From the NCBI RefSeq assembly GCF_000687475.1, contig NC_057317.1, positions 3,596,001 to 3,660,000 on the forward strand: DNA of 64,000 nt, in the 5' to 3' direction. The position numbers and the translations under genes were made by a program. Source of the DNA: Ustilaginoidea virens. Taxonomy: Eukaryota > Ascomycota > Sordariomycetes > Hypocreales > Clavicipitaceae. The notes under the pieces were generated by a model that searched no databases, was not told where the DNA came from, and saw only the letters and a program-made list of their open reading frames with translations. Below, piece after piece: positions 11,709-22,284 of this stretch (the first letter of the stretch is position 1; every line of letters starts with the position of its first letter).

Positions 11709-13265
11709 CTACACATACGGTCGTTCCAGAATCCACTGCTGCCCCGTCTTGACAAAGCCCTCGAGCGTGTAACCCGTCACCCAGGCCGATGCAGCCCTCA
11801 CGTCAAACGCTGCAGCCGTCTCCTCGACCTTGGCCACAATGTCCTTTTGCACCACGTCGTCCAGCCCGCTCTTGGCCACCGGCACCATGTCCTCCCGGTC
11901 GCGGTCGCGGTCCTGGTCCTGGTCCTGGTCCTGGTCCTGGCCCTGGCCCTGGCCCTGGCCCTGGCCCTGGCCCTCGTTTCGGTCCCGCCCGTGCGCCTTG
12001 TCCAGCGACCACCGGGCCGCCTTGTCCATAAACTCGTTGCCAAACGTGCTCGAGTTGGCCATGTGCTGCACCACCGAACACCTCAGGAAGCGAAGGCAGA
12101 ACGTCTTGGCCAGCGCCTCCGTCACGCGCTCCGGCTCGTAGCCCACCTGGCCCAGGCTGTACTGCAGCGCCTCGGCGTCTTCCATGGCCAGGCAGCCTGC
12201 CGCGGCCTGGTGAGGTAGCATCGGGTGCGCGGCGTCGCCGAGGATGATGGCCCTGCCCTTGTACCACGTCCGCAGCGGCGCCTGCTTGCGCAGTTGCCAC
12301 AGCCCGCACGTCGGCACGCACCTGACCAGGCTCCGCATCGGCTCGTGCAGGTCCTCCACCAGGGATCGCAGGTGCTCCAGAGAACCAGCAGAGGCCCAGT
12401 CCTCCCTCGTCTGCCGCAGCTCGTAGTCTGCCAGCAGCACCGCGCCGTTGATCAGCCCCGACGCGTGGCAGCCGTACGTCACGACGCGCCGTTCCCGCGA
12501 GTCAACCACGTTGAGGTGGTTGTTGGCCGGCGACACGAGCTCCTTGATGCGCTCCTTAAACCTCTCGGGAAGATGGGCCCAGTCGCCGGGGGCCATGGTC
12601 CATCGGTAAGCGCTGAGCCCCGAAGGCTCCACGATGGTCTCCTTGACAATGGCTTTTCGCGTGACGCTGCGCACACCGTCGCCGCCCACCACGACGTCGC
12701 TTTCGTACACCGACCCGTCTTCTGTCGTGACGTTGCCGGATTCCACGTCCTAAAAGCCCAAACCCCATCACGTTAGCGGCACAAGTGTGTGTGCGTGTGT
12801 TTTTTCCCCTTCTTTGCCCCCCCCCTGCCTCTTCCTCCCCCTTCCCCCCCTTTTACTTACCACTTCAACCACCTTTTTGCCAAGCAGCAGTTGGGCTGCT
12901 GGTCCCTCCCCATCCGTCGACGTTGCCTTTTTCACCAGTGCGTCGAGCACGGCTCCTCTGTGAGCCGTGTAACAGTTGGGGGGTAGCGGTCCATTTTCTC
13001 GCTTGACGGATCCATCGTCCCATCCAAGCTCCAGGACGGATTGCATCGGTATAGCTTTGATGTCTTCGACGGGGTCAATGCCAAGGGTGTCTTTTAGAAT
13101 GCGTGATCCGCAGGGAAGTAGAGCAAGCCCGGCAGCTCGGATATTCATCTGTTCAAAGCTGTCTGCTGCTTCCAGAAGAACGATGCTGGACACATGCTTG
13201 CGCAGGGCCACAGCCGCGGTGAGACTGGCTAAACCAGCGCCAACACAGGTTACTCGGAGAGTCAT
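11709..13265 (-). CDS. FAD-dependent monooxygenase (salicylate-hydroxylase-like)
   Basis: Two exons read on the minus strand, 13265-12861 and 12749-11709, joined across a 111-bp intron (donor GTAAGT, acceptor CTTTTAG) in phase 0; 481 residues. All three group-A flavoprotein hydroxylase signatures are visible: the dinucleotide-binding GxGxxG (VGAGLAS, residues 8-14), the DG motif (DVVVGGDGVRS, about 153-163) and the GD motif (GRAIILGDAAHP, about 300-311). Family members use NAD(P)H and O2 to hydroxylate aromatic or polyketide substrates; the substrate here is unknown. A tract of about 28 residues made of GQ, DQ and DR repeats (about 393-420, DNA 11896-11976) interrupts the C-terminal part and is encoded by tandem hexanucleotides. 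No signal peptide or membrane segment. There are no biosynthetic neighbours, so a secondary-metabolite role is not supported by context. Confidence 0.9.
11896..11976 (-). repeat. in-frame hexanucleotide repeat inside the monooxygenase
   Basis: Tandem 6-mers on the coding strand: six GGCCAG-type units (Gln-Gly), then five GACCAG-type (Gln-Asp), then CGCGAC-type (Arg-Asp). Length divisible by three keeps the frame. All other frames are also open here, which creates several spurious overlapping open frames. Confidence 0.9.
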
Positions 13266-16200
13266 GATGCCAGGTCAACAGTCGTAGTTGGTGGTCGACG
13301 TCTTGGTTCCCATCCCAAGAATGTTGCGCGTTTCTTTTCTCTTTCTCCCTCCCCGTCTTCTTTCTTATCCCTCATATGTGTCTGTGTCGTTCAAAAGTTG
13401 GGCGACGGAAGCCTTTTATGTTCCCATCCGGAGGTCGCTTGCAGTTTTCCCGTCGCGCGGCTCGGGCAAACTGTCATGGCGTGTGCTGAGTCTGCTGAGT
13501 CTGAGTCTGCTGACAATTAACTGATAATCAACGGCCATCTATTTTCGGGTACAACTCGACCTGACGATGCCCTGCGGACGCCACGGTTCTACGGGATCGT
13601 GGATCGGAAATCGGAGCAGTAAGCAGGACTCGCCCTGGCCCAACGGAGCCCCGGAGCTATTTAGGGGTCATCAAACGCTCCTTTCCTTTGCCTTGGCAGA
13701 TGAGTAGTGAGCGGTTGAGCAAAGGCGTTCCCTCCTGGCACGCCAGCATTATCCAAAGTTCGATTACATCATAGTGAGCAAACGCCGCCCCAAAATCCGC
13801 GACAGGACAAGTCCACGACTGCTAAAAGTCAGCCACAACACAACGGTGGCACTGGCGGGCCTTTACCAGAGAGCGCCTTGCCGCTCTTGTTTCTGCTCCA
13901 TGTGTGCCAGTGCCTTCTTGCAATTGCCCCAACAGTCGGAAAAGACAGTTGACGCGTAGTTCGTTGGTTACCTTGGCAGGTGGTCGGTCACGAGCACAGC
14001 CATGCAGCGGAAAGGGAGCACTTGGCCGCGACGGCCTGTCAATCTACGAAGCACTGCTGGTCGGTCAAAACCAAAAAGACTTTTGATTCTTTCGAGAGCT
14101 TTGGCCGGTTTCGCGGTGCGAGGATCCATTTCCGTGGCTTCTAGACTTGGTCGGCGCCACTGGCTGGATTGAGAAGCCTTGGCCAACGACGCGCAAGGCC
14201 TGGATATCCTGGCTGAGAGGAATAATCCCAATCTGAGAGTCCACGACCGGGGGACCCGCTCCAGTTGGCGTATCCTTAGATGTGACAATAGGTGTGACAA
14301 TAGGCATGCCCAAGTCAGTCTCCTAGTGCAGGATTCTGCGCCCGTCTTATTGCCATGAGGGAGTCGAATAATTTTCGGCAGCTTTCTTGCGAAAGTGTTT
14401 TGTCTATCGCCTACGGGAGCTTTCGTGCTTTGGCGTGAATAGGCGCTTGGGACGTTTATGTTTCGGGAAAAGAGCAGAACCTCAAGCATTCTTAGTAGAA
14501 GGAGAGCAAGAAGCAAGAACACGGGTCTTTTAGTTTTATTAGTGATGTTTAATGTAACAAAAGTCTTGTCATCTCGGAAGCGTTTACAGCCAGTAACCCA
14601 GGGTTGTCATGGGAGACCGTCATTATGTGTAGCACTTGATGAGAGGAGTGCTGAACGTTCTGCCCATCGTCTTTGCCGTCTCTGCACGAATCGCGGCAGG
14701 TGGAGCGCAGGATACTGAGAATTGAACCCGAGAAAAAGATCTTGATCAAAGACGGGGTTTTCGCAGGCGAATAGAGTAATATACTTAAAAGTCGACAGGC
14801 AAAGATGTGGCAACGAGACTTGAAGATTGAAAGGCGATGGTAGCGGAAGACCATCCATCTGTTGATACCCCGAGGGCCAAGGTTCTGCCCCCATCGTGTC
14901 ATTGGCAAACTGGAAAAGGGTGCTTTTCGGTCGTGCGATCGGTCCTTGCCTTGCTTGTCACTAGCCTGTTTGGTGAGCTGCAACCGAATTTCCCTCGTGA
15001 GTGCGCAGGATGAGAGCTCAAAGATGACCAGGAGGTCATCTGAAACGAGTCTTTATTGACGAAATCAACCGGAGCAAGCTCGTTCGAACGCTTATGGCTT
15101 AGACAGCATGACGACTAGAAAGCTGGTCGCGTTCTCCCCATAGCCGCCTTGTAAGTGGGCAGAAGTGAGGCCGACGCGGTCTCGGCACTCCACGCTGAGA
15201 AGAACGCTCCAGGGTCCGGTCTGTATCCTTCCGTTCGTTCGCTCGCCCCGGGTCGGGAAATGTCAAGAGGTCTGGACCATTCTAACTTTGTCACACCGCA
15301 CCACCTTTGATCCTCTTCGAAGCGAGCTCGAGTACTTGCCGAGTGAGGAAGGCATCGTCGAGCATGCCATGACCGCCCCAGCATTTTCGTGTCTCTTTGA
15401 ACTTCATGACCGTTTGAGGAACATGTCGGGAGGCCTGAACTCGTCTTCTGCGTTGCAAACCGGCCACGGCACGTCATCTCAGCCCATCATGTCCGAAGTT
15501 GACTTGCAAGGACTTCAAGGAGATTGGGCCACGGCTTCTATCGCCGGGGATCGGCGCTCCGCGGCGAGGATCGGGATTCTTTATCAACAAGGGGCAGTTG
15601 GGCGTGGCTGATAAACGTGCGTTCCATTTGGCCAAGGCGTAGGTGTTGTGAATGAGATGGTCTATGCATCCGTGGCGAGGATCCTCCTCGCTCCCTTGCG
15701 AGGCGAAACAGTGTTTATGGACAGGAGGAACAAGTGAAAGGGCAAGAGGCCATGGCCATGGACTATTGTCGGAATCGCTGTCGCAAGGTGCCCAATTGGG
15801 CACATTGCGACAGATGTGCCGCGCACCGCTGCACACGATGTGGCCCCTTTTCCTGTGCCCGGTAGGGCACGCGGGCAGCCCGACCCGACCGCGCCGGTGC
15901 ACGTGACCACGGCACACGCACAAAAAGGCCACATCGTGTAATTCCTCTCTTTTACTTCCTTTCCCAACTTTCTTAGATAGTCATAAGTAAAGCAATAGAA
16001 TCCGTTGCTTCGTGACCACCCGGTACATTATACCACGCGCGCGACCCTACGTACAACTGGGTATACCGAGTTTATATCAACAACTATAGCAGCTAGTTTG
16101 GAGTTTGGCGCCTAGAATGCTGGTTGCGGACAATAATTGCTGCCTCTGAGGGAACAAGTGACGAGTGAGGGAGGAGCCTTGGTGTCGAGTTTTGTGAAAG

Positions 16201-16772
16201 AAAGGTCAACTTGTATTGCAAGCTGGTCTGTAGGCACTAAAACCCGGAACAGCGGCACGACGGTGGCGGGGTATAAAACGTCAATTGCCAGAACAAAAAT
16301 GCAGCTTCTGATATAGGCATCCAGCTGATCCTAAGGCGGCGTTGGGCCTAATCATTGCCAGTAACTGTCAACTGCTATCAATGGATATCTTGGGTAGGCT
16401 AGGAGGTACATATCTAGGTACCTAGGTGACGTCCGTGGGCTTCGCTTAGGAGCTGGTAGTCGGCCTCAAAGAACTTGCCTTAGGTAAGTAAGGTCTGGCA
16501 CCTCCAAGGAGCTCGGTAGGTACTTGGCAGGCATCTGCATCTTGTACCTAGCGGGCAGGGCCCTGTAATGCTTGCTGTACTACGAGTCATGTACTGTAAT
16601 ACTGTGGGGATCTGGAATCTCGCAGCCGTCAACTACTGGGTGGAGCCGTACAATCCAACCAACTTCAAGTTGGTCCTTGCAAGCGTCTGCTGTCATCCTT
16701 TTCCGCAGCCTCTTGTTCCCAATCTTGCCCTGCTATGGCGCGCAACTTCCGGATTCGTCTTCAGCATGCACC
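13266..16772. other. gene-free stretch between monooxygenase and Rieske gene
   Basis: No gene I can support. A short minus-strand frame at 14313-14065 has protein-like composition (Pro/Val/Ile-rich start, a single frame of 82 codons) but no recognisable domain. A plus-strand frame at 15165-15611 also matches no family. Near 16390-16540 there are several AGGTACCTAGG-type palindromic intergenic motifs. The segment next to 13266 is presumably the monooxygenase promoter. Confidence 0.5.
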
Positions 16773-17387
16773 ATGAACTTGTTCAGGTCTCGTCCGGATA
16801 CAAGCTGGGTCCCCGTAGGGCCAGCGTCCTCCTTTCCCGATCTAGGAGAAGACACTGGAAGCCTGCTAGAGTCTAGATTATGCGATGCCAAACTCCAGCC
16901 TGGATGCAAGATTTTCCGGGTCCCCAAGGATGACCCCTCAAAGTCTGAGCAAGTATTCCTTTCCTCTGATGATCCGGAAGCTCCCGGCCGAGGGGATGAC
17001 CTGCTGGACCAAGTCTTGATCTTTCGCTATAGAGGCAGGTTCCACGCGGTAGATCACGTAAGTTGCGTCACATTGCCCAGGAGGTGAAACGTCGACTTAA
17101 AATGCTTTTTGTAGCGCTGCCCTCACTCGGCGTACCCACTGTCCAATGGCATGCCCTTTGACATTGAAGACTTTGGCGTCCGCCTCAGTGCCGGTTTAAC
17201 GTGTCCAAAGCATGGCTGGGCGTTCGACCTCTTTACTGGCATGGCAGATACCGGTCGATACAAGTTGGCTGTTTGGGAGCTGCAGTTACGGGACGGGAGC
17301 GGAACAAAGGTCATTGACCCTCTTGCAGATGAGTCGGACCATGTGAACAGGACCTTGTGGGTGCGCAGAAAGCAAAGAATGGGTTGA
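16773..17387 (+). CDS. small Rieske [2Fe-2S] domain protein
   Basis: Exons 16773-17057 and 17115-17387, joined in phase 0 across a 57-bp intron (GTAAGT...TTTGTAG); 185 residues. The iron-sulfur ligands are visible right after the junction: CPH (Cys97, His99) and CPKH (Cys125, His128). The spacer between the two boxes is 25 residues, longer than the 15-18 of typical Rieske ferredoxins, with an insert rich in Asp/Phe/Gly. The intron falls just before the first ligand box. No catalytic oxygenase domain follows, so this is a single-domain electron carrier or regulatory Rieske protein. The start is the first ATG in frame (MNLFRSRPD); the frame stays open upstream but without ATG. No targeting peptide is evident. 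Partner oxidoreductase unknown. Confidence 0.85.
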
Positions 17388-19365
17388 GGTGAGGGGTGCT
17401 TGCCCGGGAGCTGATTCATGAGCAACTTCGCCCGCCCGCAGCCTGCAGAGGAGGAGATGCTCGCAGGCCCCAAGGTTTGGCTACGAGCCTGGGAATGGTT
17501 TAAGCCTCGGCAACTTCTGGCCAACGACAGGATATATCACACCGCAGAAGTGGAGCACCTGCCTGGCTGTTGCCCATATTTCCACAGGGTCCAAGGCGTT
17601 GTTGTTGGCCTCTGATCGCAACTGTTACAACCTTTCATAGTCGAGACTGTCAGCTTGCGAGCTTTTCCTACCGTGATCGGTGCTGATGCTGTTCATCCTC
17701 GTCTGGTACCTGTTGGAATGTTCTAGCTGTGCTCGGACGAGAACAGCCTCTGGCCAAAGATGGCGGACCACGGCCGACTTAGTTTATATAGCCGAGAGAA
17801 ATCCAGCCCACCCTGAACTCAACTAGACATGTTGCCAGCATGAGGCGTTGTGAGCTTTTTCGAGCGTCGGCAAGCAATTTTTCGTCATATATCAATCGCC
17901 AGGGCATGCTATGGCAGTAGCTTAGTCGACAGCCTTGATAGCCCGCAAGGTATGGCTGCGAATCCAAGTCTTCCTCTCGTCTGCAGAGCATCCTCGCTCT
18001 CTCGTCTGGCCAATATCAGGACACCTGGGAGACATCTGGATAGAACACACACAAAGTTAGCCATGGCTCGTTTCATGTTTTTTTGTACATTTTGCGCCCC
18101 TGTTAATGCGGTGTCAGACTAGGCCATTTCCTCCTGCAGCCAAGCGGTTGGCGGCTCTGCGTATTGAGGGCCGCCGACTACAGTCATGGCCGGTAGGTTT
18201 ACCAGAGATGTAGGTCTCATCATGCGTTTTTAGACTCGAAAAGTACAATAGTGAAGGCGGTTGAACCCTTGGCATTTGTCGACGTACCATACCAGCATGA
18301 CGGTTCAGCGCCCGGCAACGCCCAGGTTCGACAGTTGACAGTTGCACTGCGTAACACGACAAGCTCGCCATCTCGACGCGCCCGGCTAATGATATGCTCA
18401 TGGCAAGCTGCTCTAAGAACGAAGGAACGAATGTCACTTGCATCAGGTCATCACCGCATCATGGTAGCCGCACGAGGGGCCCTCGTGATGATGGTTTTAG
18501 GCAAGGTTGGAAAATAAGGATTGTTCTGGACCACAGCTCATCGTCAACAGCGTCCAAGAAGCAAAGTTCCGGGCAAGCTGACGGTTCACACGAGCAGTTG
18601 GTCTTGGTTTTTTTTCTTTTGTTTGGTAAGGAGGAGGGAAAGAGGTCTTCCGTCCTCCCCCTCCCTCCTTAAAAAAGAAATTTCTTGATTTCGACTCCAG
18701 TCATGTGACGTGTGGCGTGACCTACGCCGGGTCTCCACTCCCCGCCCCATCGGAGCCTACGTTACGGTGCAACGTGCAACGAGGGACAACAGCCTTGTGT
18801 GTGATCAATCGTGCTTGATTGGACCTTTGCGACATTGCCAGAGACCCGCCCGACGCCTTCACCATTAGTTGACCCACCCTGTACTCCGTACCGGTACTCC
18901 GTAGGCCTTTGCAGGTCGTCACACCCAAATTGGTGCATTCGCTGCCTCGTCTTTCAGGCCGCAAGCCGTCTGGTCGCCTGCCTTCAACCAACTCCACCTC
19001 TCACCACCTCTCACCACCGCTCACCACCGCTCACCACCGCTCACCACCAGCGCCCTCATTCATTCCGCCTCCACTCAGCGCCCTCACGACCGGTTTCAAG
19101 GACGCCCCATCCCTCGTTTCTCGCGTCGCAACGACCTCTCAACCTAGATCCTAGAGTATCCGCCTCCGTAGATCAAGCCAGCGCCTTGCATTTCACCACC
19201 ACCAGCACGCACTAGGGAGCATAGAGCATCAGAGAAAATTCCGAGTGCATGACGTTCGTTTGAAAGGGGGAAAGCGAAGCGCAGACCAGCGACACCTCGG
19301 TCGGCGGCCTGTCGCCACTCGCCGCACCGTCCACCGCTATCCGCCCATCACAGCGACGTCCCATC
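17388..19365. other. intergenic region, Med19 promoter side
   Basis: No gene recognised. A 65-codon frame at 17418-17615 lies directly after the Rieske stop but has no family match. Two TACTCCGTA motifs sit close together at 18882 and 18895. CTCACCACCG-type tandem units at about 19000-19050 form a pyrimidine-rich leader before the Med19 start. Confidence 0.5.
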
Positions 19366-20595
19366 ATGTCTTACCATCCTCAGACGCCTCAAAGTCCCTC
19401 CCATTTTTCACCCGCAACGTCGTCTGACCCGACGGCGGGCCTCTGTTCCGGCGGCCCGTCGACCTTGACAGCCACTCTCCCGACACCTGCGCACAGCGTC
19501 ATCGGAAGCAGCTCACATCTCGACATTACAATGTCTGATGAATCACCGCACAAGAGGAAGCGCGATGTGGATGACAATGGTGACCGTCATCGCAAGAAGA
19601 TGCATTTCGAGGATAGTAAGTTGGGTATTGAGGACCTGCATTTAGATGTTGGCCCGAAGTACCTGCTTTGTCAAACTCGTAAGGATCCCCGCGCTGCCCT
19701 TTGCCTGCTTGATCCGCAGGTTTTCCATCCTTGACAGCTGTCGGGCATAACATGCCGCAATGTCTTTTTATGTTAACACGGGGGGGTGGTGGGGGGGAAC
19801 CATCCCAAAACAAAAGAGCACCCTGAACCGTTACCTCGAACGTCTGAAGACTTGTACGCCATGTTTGGCCTCGCCGATCTTGCCGCCGAAGTCGCCCGAG
19901 AAAAGCCAAACGGTGAGAAGAATGCTTTGCGGAAGACGTACAAGGGTCACATTAAGCGGTTAGGTGTTGCTGGTCATTTCGATGTGCAGAAGAAAAAGGA
20001 GGACGCACCGTCAGAATTCATGGCCATGATCCAGGTTCCCGAGTTGGAATGGAATGTTCACCAAGTCAAAGGTCGTGAGATTTCCGATGGGCTGTCAGAG
20101 ACGACCCTATCCAACCTCGGACGAGCAATGACCATGTGCAAAGGCCCCATCCCCAGGTCTGTATGGGACACGTCGGTTTTGGGAGATTTGGCACCATCCA
20201 GCGGAAATCCTTCAAAGCCCCTCTCTGCGAAACCGTCAGTGCCGAACATGCCTCTCGCCCCGACCCCCAACGCCATGGGCCGACCAAAGACTCAGGTTGC
20301 AGCGGGCCAGGATCCCATTCGACCTCGCAGGAACATCAAAAAGCGATCTTACGGCGACAGCAGTTTTGAAGGCTATGGCGAAGGGTTTCCAGACGATGAC
20401 GGAGGTATGGACACGGGATACTCAACCGGAGAAGGCGAAAGCGGGCAGAAGCGACGCAAGAAGGTAGGTCATGACTACGCAGCTGCCTCGGAAGGGTATC
20501 CGTCATCTAACGATGTCTCCAAGAGCTCTGGAAATACACCGCAAAATCCTATCATGCGACAGCAAAGTTACGGCCCTGGAATGGTGGGAGCTTGA
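19366..20595 (+). CDS. MED19: Mediator complex subunit 19 (Rox3/Med19)
   Basis: Exons 19366-19678 and 19817-20595 joined across a 138-bp intron in phase 1 (C|AG gives Gln); 363 residues. The Rox3 domain is recognisable: PKYLLCQ before the intron, then [18 protein letters not shown] and [21 protein letters not shown] after it. The N-terminus is Ser/Thr/Pro-rich with a basic KRKR patch near residue 60. The C-terminus is low-complexity with a second basic segment (GQKRRKK) and ends in a Gln/Ser/Gly tail, as in other filamentous-fungal Med19 proteins (established knowledge). Med19 is a head/middle-module subunit of the Mediator co-activator that bridges activators and RNA polymerase II in the nucleus. 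An internal ATG at 19531 is a weaker start because the upstream [11 protein letters not shown] is typical of the family. Confidence 0.92.
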
Positions 20596-21058
20596 TTGAA
20601 GCGCGCGACAAAATTTCTTCCCGCTAGTTGGTGTGGGTGTATTGATACTTGCGTCGCGACGCAACTCGCCGGCGTCGAGAGAAGTCGGATCGACCTGATT
20701 TCATTTCGCCCGGTTCGGCTCAACTCGGTTTCGCCGCCCTCTTCTTGATGTGATTCCTTCCTTTCCACCTTTGGTTAAAATTTGCATTTTCTCTGTCGGC
20801 AGAAGAGAAACAAAAAAACGGTGCATTGCTATATACCTTTTCTTTTTTTTTCCTTCTTTTCCTTTTTTTTCCTTTTCTTCTTTTGCTTTCTTTTCTTTTC
20901 GTTCTTTTTTTTTTTTTTTTTTTGGCTTGGTCACATGTACAGGAAATATCATGACAGATGAAAAAGGCCACCTCTACCGACACCTACAACCCTACCGCAG
21001 CTGCATTTTTTATTCGGACAAGCCAGAAGGCTTTGGCTTTGCGAGTATCTTTTTTTTC

Positions 21059-21089
<31 letters not shown>

Positions 21090-22284
21090 CAAAACAAAAA
21101 AATATGGCCCGCTTGTTTTGTTATTATGAGCCCGGCGTTTGGGGGAGATAATTGTGGTATTAGGTAGTAACCTGGTCCGGCGTTAAATTTTCAAAGACCC
21201 CGGGTTTGTTCGCTCGCTCTCGTTTTCTTATATTCCTTTTTCTACCGTCGAAACAGCGACCGGGATGGAAGCCATGGAGGGGGAGGGGGACAGGCTCGAG
21301 CGCCGCAGCTTTGACTGGGCAATTCCAATCAATGAGAAACCACGGATGGAACACCGGATGGGGATGGTGTGAGGATAAAAGGATCTGGCGCTCTTGCAAA
21401 CATGGACGGACCGTGTTTGCAGACATGGTTGTGGACCGAGTCAGCTTGGCCTTGCGCCCCCCCCTCCCTCCCTCCCCCCTCTTTTTTTTTTTGGCTTTCT
21501 ATCTCTAGATACCGGTAGACGGCATCTTTAGCTCGCTGGTGCCAGCGTCGAAAAATGACTACTTGATTTTGATACTGGGTCGCTTGGGTATGACGTGACG
21601 AACGATGAGGGAAAAAAAACCCCTTGTCCAGTTGCGCCGATATCAGAAAGCAGCAGCGCACGAGGCGGTTTTTTTTCGTTTTTTTTTTCTTTTAAAAAAA
21701 AAAAAAAGGTCTCAACAAATCGAGGCGGTTCGGTCACGGTTGTCTGTCCACATGGCGAAGCATCAGAGTGAGCCCACGTCTGCAAGTCATGTCGTTTCTA
21801 CTCCGTACACACGTCTAGTCCACACTTGGCATCCTTGACGGGAACAGTCCCCGTTGTCGCAAGGAAAAAGATGCAAGAAAACGAGAACCAAAAAGACGAT
21901 TGGATGGACTACAGTAGACATGCTTTGGTATTCGTCATCAAGCTAACCCTTCTAATTACATAGCCAAAGATTTCAGGCCTCATCAACGCCGTTGCGGATG
22001 ATGTACAAGAAAACAACATGTTGCCCTGCTCGGCTTCGTTCACCCGGTCGGAACGAGGCCTGAACATTTCCCGCGAGCATGGTATAGCTAAATACACACA
22101 CAAAATGCATTTCTCGAGATGCGAATCAATATGTACATGGAACAAGAATGGGGTAATGGTATAAAATAAAAAGACCTTCGACTCTTTTGATGCAATGGGC
22201 AAGCAGATGACGACGGAAATCGCAACGCTTGCGTGGCAAAAAATGGACAAGCATATGGCACGAGACCCCAGGGTTGCCCCTGTG
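20596..22284. other. intergenic region between converging genes, poly-T tracts
   Basis: No gene recognised between the Med19 stop and the stop of the membrane-protein gene. It contains several T-rich tracts (20840-20922, 21062-21090, 21481-21492, 21669-21708 as T then A runs) that are read as Phe- or Lys-rich spurious frames. One TACTCCGTA motif lies at 21799. Confidence 0.6.

Noticed and set aside
11789..12321. Pro/Gly/Arg-rich frames on both strands over the monooxygenase
   Set aside because: Shadows of the in-frame hexanucleotide repeat inside the monooxygenase exon, whose own frame carries the conserved motifs.
15165..15611. 148-codon plus-strand frame
   Set aside because: No domain, overlapped by a 120-codon minus-strand frame, no supporting neighbours or splice sites.
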